A DNA stretch of 7,513 nucleotides from Thermoleophilia bacterium UBA5186 (GTDB taxonomy: Bacteria; Actinomycetota; Thermoleophilia; Gaiellales; Gaiellaceae), in NCBI GenBank assembly GCA_002413095.1, contig DHWI01000148.1:15859-23371 (forward strand), written 5' to 3'. Made by a program: the position numbers and the translations under genes. Of this stretch, positions 1 to 6,015 are shown piece by piece. The first letter of the stretch is position 1, and every line of letters begins with the position of its first letter. Below the pieces are notes generated by a model that saw only the letters and a list, made by a program, of their open reading frames with translations, did not search any database and was not told where the DNA came from.

Positions 1-439
1 GCTCGAGGTCGCGCGCGAGACGGAGGAGCTTGACCCGGAACCCGCCGGTCTGCTGGAACGTGTCGAGGTCGGAGGCCCAGAGCCCGAACCGGATCGAGCG
101 CTCGAACACCGGGTCGGACGTCAGCTTGACCAGGATCGGCTTCCGCGCCAGCGCCGTCCCGAGGGTGCTGCGTCCGATCATCCCGGTCGAGTAGACGACC
201 TGCGCGCGCCGGGCAGCCCGCCGAACCGTCTCGACCGCTCGCGCATGCCTGACCCCGATCGGCATGCGCCGCGAAGCCCAGTGCACCGGATAGGGCTGCG
301 GCGCCGGCTCGCGGTCGGCCATCGTCGCCGCCTCGACCTCGTGACCGCGTCCCTGCAGGTACGAGGCCAGCTCGGGCGCATGGCTCGCCGGCCCGCCCAC
401 GTCGGGTGGCCACATGCCGGAGACGATCAGGATTCTCAC
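1..439 (-). CDS. GT4-family glycosyltransferase, N-terminal part (runs off left edge)
   Basis: This is the first 146 codons of a GT-B-fold glycosyltransferase; the C-terminal nucleotide-sugar-binding half lies outside the window. The protein opens with a Rossmann beta strand (MRILIVSGMWPPDVGG, residues 1-16), followed by the Gly-rich acceptor-side loop and helix GGPASHAPELASYL (15-28) and then RGHEVEAAT (31-39). This is the usual start of GT4 enzymes. A further strand-like segment is PILVKLTSDP (101-110). The GTG start at 439-437 overlaps the flippase TGA (438-436) as GTGA, and no Shine-Dalgarno site is visible, so translation is probably coupled to the flippase. The likely role is transfer of a sugar from a nucleotide donor to a lipid-linked repeat unit at the cytoplasmic face. 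Donor and acceptor cannot be told, because the EX7E donor-site region is missing. The family call is fairly secure, the exact reaction unknown. Confidence 0.85.
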   Translation of the reverse strand, partial: MRILIVSGMWPPDVGGPASHAPELASYLQGRGHEVEAATMADREPAPQPYPVHWASRRMPIGVRHARAVETVRRAARRAQVVYSTGMIGRSTLGTALARKPILVKLTSDPVFERSIRFGLWASDLDTFQQTGGFRVKLLRLARDLE

Positions 440-1761
440 GGAAGCAGCGGGTCCGGGGCGACGAGCTCGGGCGCGGCGGAGACGATTCCGCCCGGCTCCT
501 TCCGCAGTCGAAGGACGATCACGGTCCAGACGGCCGCGAACACCACCGACGCGACCAGGAACGCCGCGGCGGCGCCCGTCGCGCCGTACAGCGACGCGAG
601 CACGATCAGCAGCGGGATCAACACGGCGATCTCGAGCGACTGCGCGACGATGCGCAGCTCCGGGCGCCCGATCGAGACGGGATACGACTTCGTCCAGCCC
701 CAGACGACCTGGATCGCGCCGACGACGAGCATCAGCCGCATCGCGTCGGTCGCGCCGAGGTACGAGACGCCGTGCTTGTCCTTGTATGCCAGCCGGATGA
801 ACCACGGCGTCAGCCAGAGGAGCGGCGGCACGAGGACGACCATCGCGGCTGTCGTCCCCATCACGTAACGGCGGAGCATGCGGTACAGCAGGTCGGTTCG
901 TCCGCTCTCGACCTGATGCGTCTGCTCGGAGAGGAGCACGAGCCGCGCGGGCGAGCTGAGGGCGGCGAACGCGTTCTGCGGCGCCTGTGCGACTCGGAAG
1001 TACGCGACCTGGAGCGGCCCGGTCACGATCCCGACGAGGAGCGTCCCGAGAATCCCCCGCATCGGGCTGAGCACCGAGCCGATGCTCGAGCGGACGACGA
1101 AGCTCCGGAAGGGCTGCCGGTCCTCCGCGAGCGGCTCGCGTGCCCCCGCGGGGTACCGGCGGACCGCGACCCATGCGGCGACGCCGATCGCGGCAGTCGC
1201 GACCACCTGGGCGATCACGATCGCCGTGACCGCCGCGGTCACTCCATGCGGTGCGCCGAGCGCGAGCGCGGCGAGCCTCAGCGCCATGGAGACGACGAGG
1301 AATCCCGCCCGGACGTCGTATCGCCTGCGCACGACGAGCACGGCGGCCGCGACTCCCTCGGGCGCCTGCGCGAGCGGGAGCAGCGAGGCGACGAGGATCG
1401 GCAGCGCGAGTCCCTTCTGGCCGAAAATGGCGTGCGCGAAGACCGCGAGCACGGCCAGACACGCCGCGCCGATCAGCCCGCCGGCGATCTTGAGTGCGAG
1501 CCCGACGCGGAAGAGCTGCCGCAGCCGGCCCCAGCGGCTCGTGCCGACGTACCGGAAGCCGTACTTGACGAGCGCCTCGTCGACGGTGAGGTCGGCGAAG
1601 AGCTGAAAGAATCCGGTCGCGGCGAGGACGACGCCCAGGAGGCCGAACTCCGTCTTGGAGAGCGCCCGCGCGGCAACGATCGTGGCGGCGAATCCGAGGA
1701 GCGCCGACGCGTAGACGCCGCCAGCCGTCGCCGAACGGCGCCAGAAGACCCGCGAGCGCAT
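436..1761 (-). CDS. Wzx-type polysaccharide/oligosaccharide flippase (MOP superfamily)
   Basis: This encodes a 441-residue, very hydrophobic protein of typical length for Wzx/RfbX-like flippases, which move undecaprenyl-linked repeat units from the inner to the outer face of the membrane. The N-terminus has a short basic stretch, a first membrane segment (about 13-31) and then ARALSKTEFGLLG (31-43), the loop seen in most polysaccharide biosynthesis proteins of this superfamily. Further hydrophobic segments lie near 44-60, 88-112, 118-143, 153-170, 174-200, 228-247, 300-322, 340-355, 374-392 and 394-417, so about 11-12 helices are likely. The middle contains VAYFRVAQAPQNAF (252-265), a common transmembrane pattern in this family. 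The ATG at 1761 is the only sensible start: a TATACT hexamer sits 10 bases upstream, and no ribosome site is seen. It is the first gene of the leftward operon and is divergent from the ligase/polymerase gene, its expected functional partner. The substrate is unknown. Confidence 0.9.
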   Translation of the reverse strand: MRSRVFWRRSATAGGVYASALLGFAATIVAARALSKTEFGLLGVVLAATGFFQLFADLTVDEALVKYGFRYVGTSRWGRLRQLFRVGLALKIAGGLIGAACLAVLAVFAHAIFGQKGLALPILVASLLPLAQAPEGVAAAVLVVRRRYDVRAGFLVVSMALRLAALALGAPHGVTAAVTAIVIAQVVATAAIGVAAWVAVRRYPAGAREPLAEDRQPFRSFVVRSSIGSVLSPMRGILGTLLVGIVTGPLQVAYFRVAQAPQNAFAALSSPARLVLLSEQTHQVESGRTDLLYRMLRRYVMGTTAAMVVLVPPLLWLTPWFIRLAYKDKHGVSYLGATDAMRLMLVVGAIQVVWGWTKSYPVSIGRPELRIVAQSLEIAVLIPLLIVLASLYGATGAAAAFLVASVVFAAVWTVIVLRLRKEPGGIVSAAPELVAPDPLLP

Positions 1762-1771
1762 TCCGCGAAGC

Positions 1772-1777
1772 AGTATA
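1772..1777 (-). promoter_or_regulatory. Putative -10 element of the flippase operon
   Basis: On the minus strand the hexamer TATACT (1777 down to 1772) differs from TATAAT at one base. Ten bases separate it from the flippase ATG, so transcription from the usual distance would begin about four bases before the start codon, giving an almost leaderless mRNA. The expected -35 position (about 1795-1800) reads CTCTAA and is a poor match. The reading rests on spacing and one hexamer only. Confidence 0.45.
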
Positions 1778-1795
1778 GGAGCCGTATCGCCTAGT

Positions 1796-1801
1796 TAGAG
1801 T
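1796..1801 (+). promoter_or_regulatory. Putative -10 element of the ligase operon
   Basis: TAGAGT fits the TANNNT pattern of actinobacterial -10 elements and ends seven bases before the TTG at 1809. A transcript would start at or next to that codon, which suits a leaderless mRNA. There is no matching -35 box at normal spacing. This is weaker than the minus-strand hexamer, because TANNNT is a loose pattern. Confidence 0.3.
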
Positions 1802-1808
1802 TGGCCAC

Positions 1809-3206
1809 TTGCCGGCGACGACCGTCCAGAGCACGGCTGTGCGCGCACGGAGAGGCGCGCGTGAACTGACGGCTCTCGATTGGGGCGCGGTGCTGCTCGG
1901 GCTCGCGATCCCGGCGATCTTCCTGCACATCAAGTACCAGCCCGGGATCCAGATCGGGGCCGGCTCGACGCAGATCGGGATCGAGCTCTCCGACCTGGCC
2001 GTCCTGGCCGTCGCTCTAGCGGCCGCCGTGGCTGGGTTCCGGCTCGGCTTCGCGCCGCTCGTACCGGCGCGGTGGCTCTGGATCTTCGGCGCAGCGTTCC
2101 TGGCGCTCGTCGTCGCCGGAACGCTCTATCCACTGCTCGGGAAGCACGATTACCGCTTCCTCGTCCACTTCGTCACGGCTGCCAAGTTCGCCGAGTACGC
2201 GGTCCTCGCGCCTGCTCTGCCGCTCCTCCTGCGTGCGCAACGACAGCTCGGGGCCCTGCTCTGGGCGGTCGCCGCCTGGAGCGCCGCGGCCACGGCGTGG
2301 GGACTGCTGCAGTTCGCCGGACTCGTCAACGAGCTCGAGGGCCGCCGGCCGCTGCAGCGGGAGCCGTCCTTCGTCGGCATCCACGACTTCGCGGCCCTCT
2401 CGGGAATCGCGCTGACGATCGCCCTCGCGGTGCTCGTGCTGCGCAGGCCGGCCGGGGCCGAGCGCACGCTCGTCGTCGTCTCCGGGGCGGCCGGCGCGGT
2501 CGGGCTCGTGCTCGCGGCGGCGGCGGCCGGAGGCATCGGAATCCTCCTCGCCGGGCTCGCGGCGCTCGCGGTCGGACACCGGCACCACAGCGTGACCGCC
2601 GCTCGAGCAGCGCTGGTCGTCGCGCTCGCACTCGCGCCCGCGCTGGGCGTCGCGGTGATGCGCAACGGGTCGATCACCCAGTTCGCGCATTTCCTCGGCC
2701 TCGGGCACGAGACCGTGAACAAGCAGGACGTCGAGAGCTACGTCCAGCGCTCGATGCTCGCCTACATCGGCGTGCGCATGTTCGCCGACCACCCGGTGAT
2801 CGGGGTCGGCTGGCAGGGCTCCGAAGAGCTCTCGAACTACGGCCCCTATCTCGCCGACGCGCACCGGCGCTTCCCCAACGCGCCGCCGGTCTCCTTCCCC
2901 TCGCCCCAGCACGCGTGGGGAGTTCAGAACGCGTATCTGCAGGTGCTCACCGACCTCGGCGTCGTCGGACTGGCGGTGCTGATCGCGCTCTTCTCAGCCG
3001 GCTTTGCGCTCGCGGGACGAGCAGCGCTCCGCGCTCCACCAGGGACCGCACTGCTCGGGGTCGTCGGGCTCCTGTGGCTCCTGATCGCCGCCGGCGTGTG
3101 GAACGGACTCGGGCTCGTCGCGGGCATCCCCCTTGACGCGGTGACGTGGCTTGCGTTCGGGCTGGCCGCGACCTCCGCCGCCTGGATGGCACGTGTCCCC
3201 AGATAG
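1809..3206 (+). CDS. O-antigen ligase / Wzy polymerase-like membrane protein
   Basis: This encodes a 465-residue polytopic membrane protein of the WaaL/Wzy (O-antigen ligase) family, which polymerises or ligates lipid-linked glycans on the outer face of the membrane. Hydrophobic segments lie near 25-40, 61-80, 88-107, 128-142, 147-170, 195-212, 221-254, 266-284, 381-402, 412-432 and 438-460. Between the last blocks sits the long outer loop with the family signature: MFADHPVIGVGW (324-335), then a Pro-rich stretch and QNAYLQVLTDLGVVG (373-387). In most relatives the second motif begins His-Asn; here residue 373 is Gln and the nearest His is H368. The TTG start is chosen because an in-frame TAG lies at 1776-1778 with no earlier ATG/GTG/TTG; a GTG at 1839 is an alternative. 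It is the first gene of the rightward operon and overlaps the methyltransferase by 14 bases. Ligase and polymerase cannot be told apart from sequence; the flippase next door favours polymerase. Confidence 0.87.
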   Translation: MPATTVQSTAVRARRGARELTALDWGAVLLGLAIPAIFLHIKYQPGIQIGAGSTQIGIELSDLAVLAVALAAAVAGFRLGFAPLVPARWLWIFGAAFLALVVAGTLYPLLGKHDYRFLVHFVTAAKFAEYAVLAPALPLLLRAQRQLGALLWAVAAWSAAATAWGLLQFAGLVNELEGRRPLQREPSFVGIHDFAALSGIALTIALAVLVLRRPAGAERTLVVVSGAAGAVGLVLAAAAAGGIGILLAGLAALAVGHRHHSVTAARAALVVALALAPALGVAVMRNGSITQFAHFLGLGHETVNKQDVESYVQRSMLAYIGVRMFADHPVIGVGWQGSEELSNYGPYLADAHRRFPNAPPVSFPSPQHAWGVQNAYLQVLTDLGVVGLAVLIALFSAGFALAGRAALRAPPGTALLGVVGLLWLLIAAGVWNGLGLVAGIPLDAVTWLAFGLAATSAAWMARVPR

Positions 3207-3906
3207 CTTTGCACCGGGAGAACAGGCTCGAAACCCACCGCTCTCCTTGCCGACCTGGGCTGTCCGTGCGCCGCTCGCCACGTGGATGCAGGCGGAAGCG
3301 GAGCGGGCCGGAGAGGCGTACGAAGGCGCCCGCGTGCTCGACGTCGGCTCGGGCGTCAAGCCGTACTTCCCCTTCTTCGAACCGTACGCGAGCGAGTTCG
3401 TCTCGGTCGATATCGCGAATCCCGCCGCCGATCTCGAGGGCGCGGTCGAGGATCTTCCGGTGCCGGACGGCAGCTTCGACGTCGTGATCTGCAACCAGGT
3501 CCTGGAGCACTGCGCCGACCCTGCGCAGGCCGTCCGGGAGCTGCGCCGCGTGGTCGCCCCGGGCGGCCGCGTGCTCGCGTCGACCCACGGCGTGCAGGTG
3601 TACCATCCGGCGCCTGACGACCTGTGGCGCTGGACGCACGCGGGTCTCGAGCGTCTCTTCGCCCAGAACGGAGACTGGAGGAGCGTGACGGTGACGCCGT
3701 CGTCGGGGACGACCGCCTGCGTGGGGATGCTGATCTCGATCTACGTCGAGCAGGCCGCCAAGCGCGCGCGGCTGCGGCCCCTCGGCCGGGTTGTGATCGC
3801 CGGCGTCAACCGTGCGGCGCGCGGGATCGACGCTCGCTCGGAGCTGCTCCGCTCCACGCGGCCCGGGACGATCCACGCCAACTACCACGTGGTGGCCGAG
3901 GCATGA
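3193..3906 (+). CDS. Class I SAM-dependent methyltransferase (Methyltransf_11 type)
   Basis: This encodes a 237-residue soluble protein with a complete class I methyltransferase core. The SAM-binding motif I is RVLDVGSGVKPYF (47-59); the acidic residue after strand 2 is in SVDIANP (71-77); an EDLPVPDGSFD stretch (86-96) is followed by motif IV, VVICNQVLEH (97-106); and LRRVVAPGGRVLAS (117-130) follows. A later DDLWRWTHAGLERLF stretch (142-156) is, as I recall, seen in relatives from polysaccharide loci. I prefer the GTG at 3193 because it leaves only a 14-base overlap with the ligase gene; a TTG at 3151 would add 14 Pro/Arg-rich residues that look like an out-of-frame reading of the ligase. 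Its stop overlaps the epimerase start as ATGA. In this context it may methylate a sugar or cap a chain end, but small-molecule targets cannot be excluded. Family secure, substrate unknown. Confidence 0.87.
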   Translation: MSPDSFAPGEQARNPPLSLPTWAVRAPLATWMQAEAERAGEAYEGARVLDVGSGVKPYFPFFEPYASEFVSVDIANPAADLEGAVEDLPVPDGSFDVVICNQVLEHCADPAQAVRELRRVVAPGGRVLASTHGVQVYHPAPDDLWRWTHAGLERLFAQNGDWRSVTVTPSSGTTACVGMLISIYVEQAAKRARLRPLGRVVIAGVNRAARGIDARSELLRSTRPGTIHANYHVVAEA

Positions 3907-4826
3907 CGAAGGTGCTCGTCACCGGCGGCGGCGGCTTCATCGGCTCGAATCTCGTGCGCGGACTGCTCGAGCGCGGCGACGACGTCCGCATCCTGGACAA
4001 CTTCTCCACCGGCAACCGCGCGAACATCGCCGACCTCGACGTGGAGGTCGTGGAGGGCGAGCTGCGGAGCTACGAGCGCGTCCACAACGCGGTGCGCGGG
4101 GTCGAGACCGTCTACCACCTCGGCGCGCTGGGCTCGGTGCCTCGCTCCGTGCAGGATCCGCTGACGTCGAGCGCGGTCAACATCGAGGGGACGCTCAACG
4201 TGCTGCTCGCCGCGCGCGACGAGGGGATCCGCCGCGTTGTCTTCTCGTCCTCGTCCTCGATCTACGGCATCTCGAACCCGCTGCCGCTCAAGGAGTCGAT
4301 GCCGCCCGATCCGATCTCTCCGTACGGCGTGGCCAAGCTCGCGGCAGAGCGCTACTGCGTGAGCTTCAGCCGGGTCTACGAGCTCGAGACCGTCGTGCTG
4401 CGCTACTTCAACGTCTTCGGACCGCACCAGGACCCGAACTCGCAGTACGCGGCCGTCGTCCCCTTGTTCCTCACGGCGATCGCGCGCGGAGAGCCGGTGA
4501 CGATCTTCGGCGACGGCGAGCAGTCCCGCGACTTCACGTTCGTCGGCAACGTGGTCGAGGCCACCGTCGTCGCGGGTCAGGCGCCGGAGGCGAACGGCCG
4601 GATCATCAACGTCGCGGCCGAGGCGCCGGCGAGCGTCAACACGCTGGCGGACACGATCGGCGCGATCCTCGACAAGCCGGTCGAGAAGCGCTACGAGGCG
4701 CCGCGGACGGGTGACATCCGCGACTCGTTCGCCGACGTGTCGGAGGCGCGGCAGCTGCTCGGCTTCGAGCCGCGTGTCGGGCTCGACGAGGGCCTGCGCC
4801 GGACGGCCGAGTTCCTCCTTGGCTGA
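3903..4826 (+). CDS. UDP-sugar 4-epimerase-like NAD-dependent epimerase/dehydratase (extended SDR)
   Basis: This encodes a 307-residue protein of normal length for GalE/WbpP-type extended short-chain dehydrogenases. The NAD-binding loop GGGGFIG is at 8-14, with LDNFSTGN (31-38) after strand 2 giving the acidic residue (D32) expected for NAD. The catalytic Ser lies in SSSSSIYG (115-122), and the Tyr-Lys pair is Y141 and K145 in SPYGVAK. Substrate-side motifs are YFNVFGPHQDPNSQY (168-182), IFGDGEQSRDFTFV (201-214) and RTGDIRDSFAD (268-278). LGSVPRSVQDP (76-86) and the HQDPNSQYAAVVP region recall WbpP-type UDP-N-acetylhexosamine 4-epimerases more than E. coli GalE; this is from memory of those families. 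The ATG at 3903 is set by the ATGA overlap with the methyltransferase stop and by the beta strand that follows it directly. It would supply an activated sugar for the glycosyltransferases. Related 4,6-dehydratase or other C4 chemistry is less likely. Confidence 0.88.
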   Translation: MTKVLVTGGGGFIGSNLVRGLLERGDDVRILDNFSTGNRANIADLDVEVVEGELRSYERVHNAVRGVETVYHLGALGSVPRSVQDPLTSSAVNIEGTLNVLLAARDEGIRRVVFSSSSSIYGISNPLPLKESMPPDPISPYGVAKLAAERYCVSFSRVYELETVVLRYFNVFGPHQDPNSQYAAVVPLFLTAIARGEPVTIFGDGEQSRDFTFVGNVVEATVVAGQAPEANGRIINVAAEAPASVNTLADTIGAILDKPVEKRYEAPRTGDIRDSFADVSEARQLLGFEPRVGLDEGLRRTAEFLLG

Positions 4827-6015
4827 GCCGGTCCGAGTCCTACGGGTCATCGCGAGGCTCAATATGGGTGGGCCCGCGCTGCACGTCGCCTATCTCACCG
4901 CCGGCCTCGCGAAGCGCGGCTACGAGACGACGCTGGTCGCGGGCAGCCTCGCCCCCGGGGAGGACTCGATGGCGTTCGTCGCGGACGAGCTCGGCGTGGA
5001 CGTCGTGCGCATCGACGAGCTGCACCGCGAGATCTCGCCGGCGCGCGACCTCGTCGCGGCGCTGCGGCTCGCCCGGCTGATCCGCAAGGTCCGGCCGCAC
5101 ATCCTGCACACCCACACCGCCAAGGCCGGAGCCGTCGGCCGCGCCGCCGCGCTGCTCGCCGGGAACGCAAGGCCGCCGGTTGTCGTGCACACCTTCCACG
5201 GCCACGTCCTGCGCGGCTACTTCGACCCGCTGCGCACGCGTGCGTTCCGCCAACTCGAGCGCACGCTTGCGCGCTCGACCACGGCCCTCGTCGCGGTCAG
5301 TCCCCAGGTGCGGGACGACCTCGTCGAGCTCGACGTCGCACCCGCGACCCGGTTCGCGGTCGTCCGGCTCGGGATCGAGCTCGACCAGCGCGTTTCTCCG
5401 GGCTCGAACGGCCGCGGCGAGACGAGACGCGTGCTCGGGATCGGCGAGCGTCCCTTCACGGTCGGCTGGATCGGCCGGATGACCGGGATCAAGCGCACCG
5501 ACGACGTCCTGCTCGCGTTCAAGTCGCTGCGCGAGCGCGGCGTCGACGCGCGGCTCTGCCTCGTCGGCGACGGCCCGGACCGCAACGAGGTCGAGCGGCG
5601 CGCCCACGAGCTCGGAGTAATGCGCGAGACGCTCTTCCTCGGCTACCAGGAGCAGGTGGCCAGCTTCTTCGCCGCGTTCGACGTCTTCGTCCTGCCGTCC
5701 GCGAACGAGGGAACGCCGGTTACGGCGATCGAGGCGCTTGCGGCCGGCAAGCCCGTGGTCGCGACGCGGGTCGGCGGGATTCCGGACGTCGTGCGCGACG
5801 GCGAGGACGGCTTTCTCGTCGCCCCCGGCGACGTCGAGGCGCTCGCCGACCGCCTCGCCGAGCTGGCCACCGACGACGCGCTGCGCGAGCGGATGGGCAA
5901 AGCCGCGCGGGCGCGGGTGCGCGAGCGCTATTCGGTCGAGCGCCTCGTGGACGACATCGACCGGCTCTACCGCTCGCTGCTCGAGGCGGAAGGGCTCGGC
6001 CGGCTGCTCGCATGA
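4819..6015 (+). CDS. GT4-family glycosyltransferase
   Basis: This encodes a complete 398-residue GT-B glycosyltransferase. The N-terminal domain begins VRVLRVIARLNMGGPALHV (5-23) and carries HTHTAKAGAVGRAA (97-110) and VVVHTFHGHVLRGYF (121-135), a pattern common in polysaccharide GT4 enzymes. The C-terminal donor domain has VGWIGRMTGIKRTDDVL (215-231; R220 and K225 are candidate phosphate-contacting residues), LCLVGDGPDR (246-255), and the EX7E signature with E297 and E305 in EGTPVTAIE. The TTG at 4819 is chosen because the first beta strand starts three residues later; it overlaps the epimerase stop by 8 bases and lacks a visible ribosome site. The in-frame reading upstream to 4711 is a shadow of the epimerase. 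The stop overlaps the next gene as ATGA. It likely adds one sugar to the lipid-linked repeat unit on the cytoplasmic side; the sugar is unknown. Confidence 0.9.
   Translation: MAEPVRVLRVIARLNMGGPALHVAYLTAGLAKRGYETTLVAGSLAPGEDSMAFVADELGVDVVRIDELHREISPARDLVAALRLARLIRKVRPHILHTHTAKAGAVGRAAALLAGNARPPVVVHTFHGHVLRGYFDPLRTRAFRQLERTLARSTTALVAVSPQVRDDLVELDVAPATRFAVVRLGIELDQRVSPGSNGRGETRRVLGIGERPFTVGWIGRMTGIKRTDDVLLAFKSLRERGVDARLCLVGDGPDRNEVERRAHELGVMRETLFLGYQEQVASFFAAFDVFVLPSANEGTPVTAIEALAAGKPVVATRVGGIPDVVRDGEDGFLVAPGDVEALADRLAELATDDALRERMGKAARARVRERYSVERLVDDIDRLYRSLLEAEGLGRLLA

Larger units (their letters stand above)
1762..1808. promoter_or_regulatory. Divergent intergenic promoter region between the two operons
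   Basis: These 47 bases are the only gap between genes in the window and are visibly richer in A and T than the flanking coding DNA. They must carry the start signals for both the leftward flippase operon and the rightward ligase operon, unless transcription enters from outside. Each strand has one TANNNT hexamer placed 7-10 bases before its start codon. No good -35 box, Shine-Dalgarno sequence or clear operator palindrome is visible. Confidence 0.55.

Noticed and set aside
245..868. 207-codon plus-strand open frame over the left glycosyltransferase and flippase end
   Set aside because: It is low-complexity, with no recognisable motif, and it crosses two coupled minus-strand genes.
406..1794. 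462-codon open frame on the plus strand, antisense to the flippase
   Set aside because: The translation is a run of Arg, Glu, Asp and Pro without domains, typical of an antisense frame in high-GC DNA. The minus-strand frame gives a clear flippase with regular membrane helices.
1781..1808. Possible operator or hairpin in the intergenic gap
   Set aside because: Only very short symmetric stretches (such as TGGCCA and an imperfect CTAGTTAG) occur, no more than expected by chance, and there is no GC stem followed by a T run for a terminator.
2016..2912. 298-codon minus-strand frame opposite the ligase
   Set aside because: Charged, repetitive composition and no motif; a mirror of codon bias on the other strand.
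1880..3136. 418-codon plus-strand frame inside the ligase gene
   Set aside because: It is Arg-rich with no membrane segments and lies wholly within the better-supported ligase frame.
2947..3888. 313-codon minus-strand frame opposite the ligase end and methyltransferase
   Set aside because: It covers the opposite strand of a clear methyltransferase and ligase end and shows no domain of its own.
3624..3902. Upstream extension of the epimerase reading frame
   Set aside because: The extra 93 residues are an out-of-frame reading of the methyltransferase. The NAD-binding strand starts right after the ATG at 3903.
4246..4260. Short TCGTCC-type repeat
   Set aside because: It encodes the Ser run at the epimerase active site, which is conserved in the family, so it is not a separate repeat element.
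4711..4818. Upstream extension of the second GT4 glycosyltransferase
   Set aside because: Ser/Arg-rich shadow of the epimerase C-terminus. The GT-B fold begins just after the TTG at 4819.
3882..4862. 326-codon minus-strand frame opposite the epimerase
   Set aside because: Arg/Asp/Glu-rich antisense frame with no family features.
4840..5607. 255-codon minus-strand frame opposite the second GT4 gene
   Set aside because: No motif and biased composition; the plus-strand frame carries the full GT4 signature.
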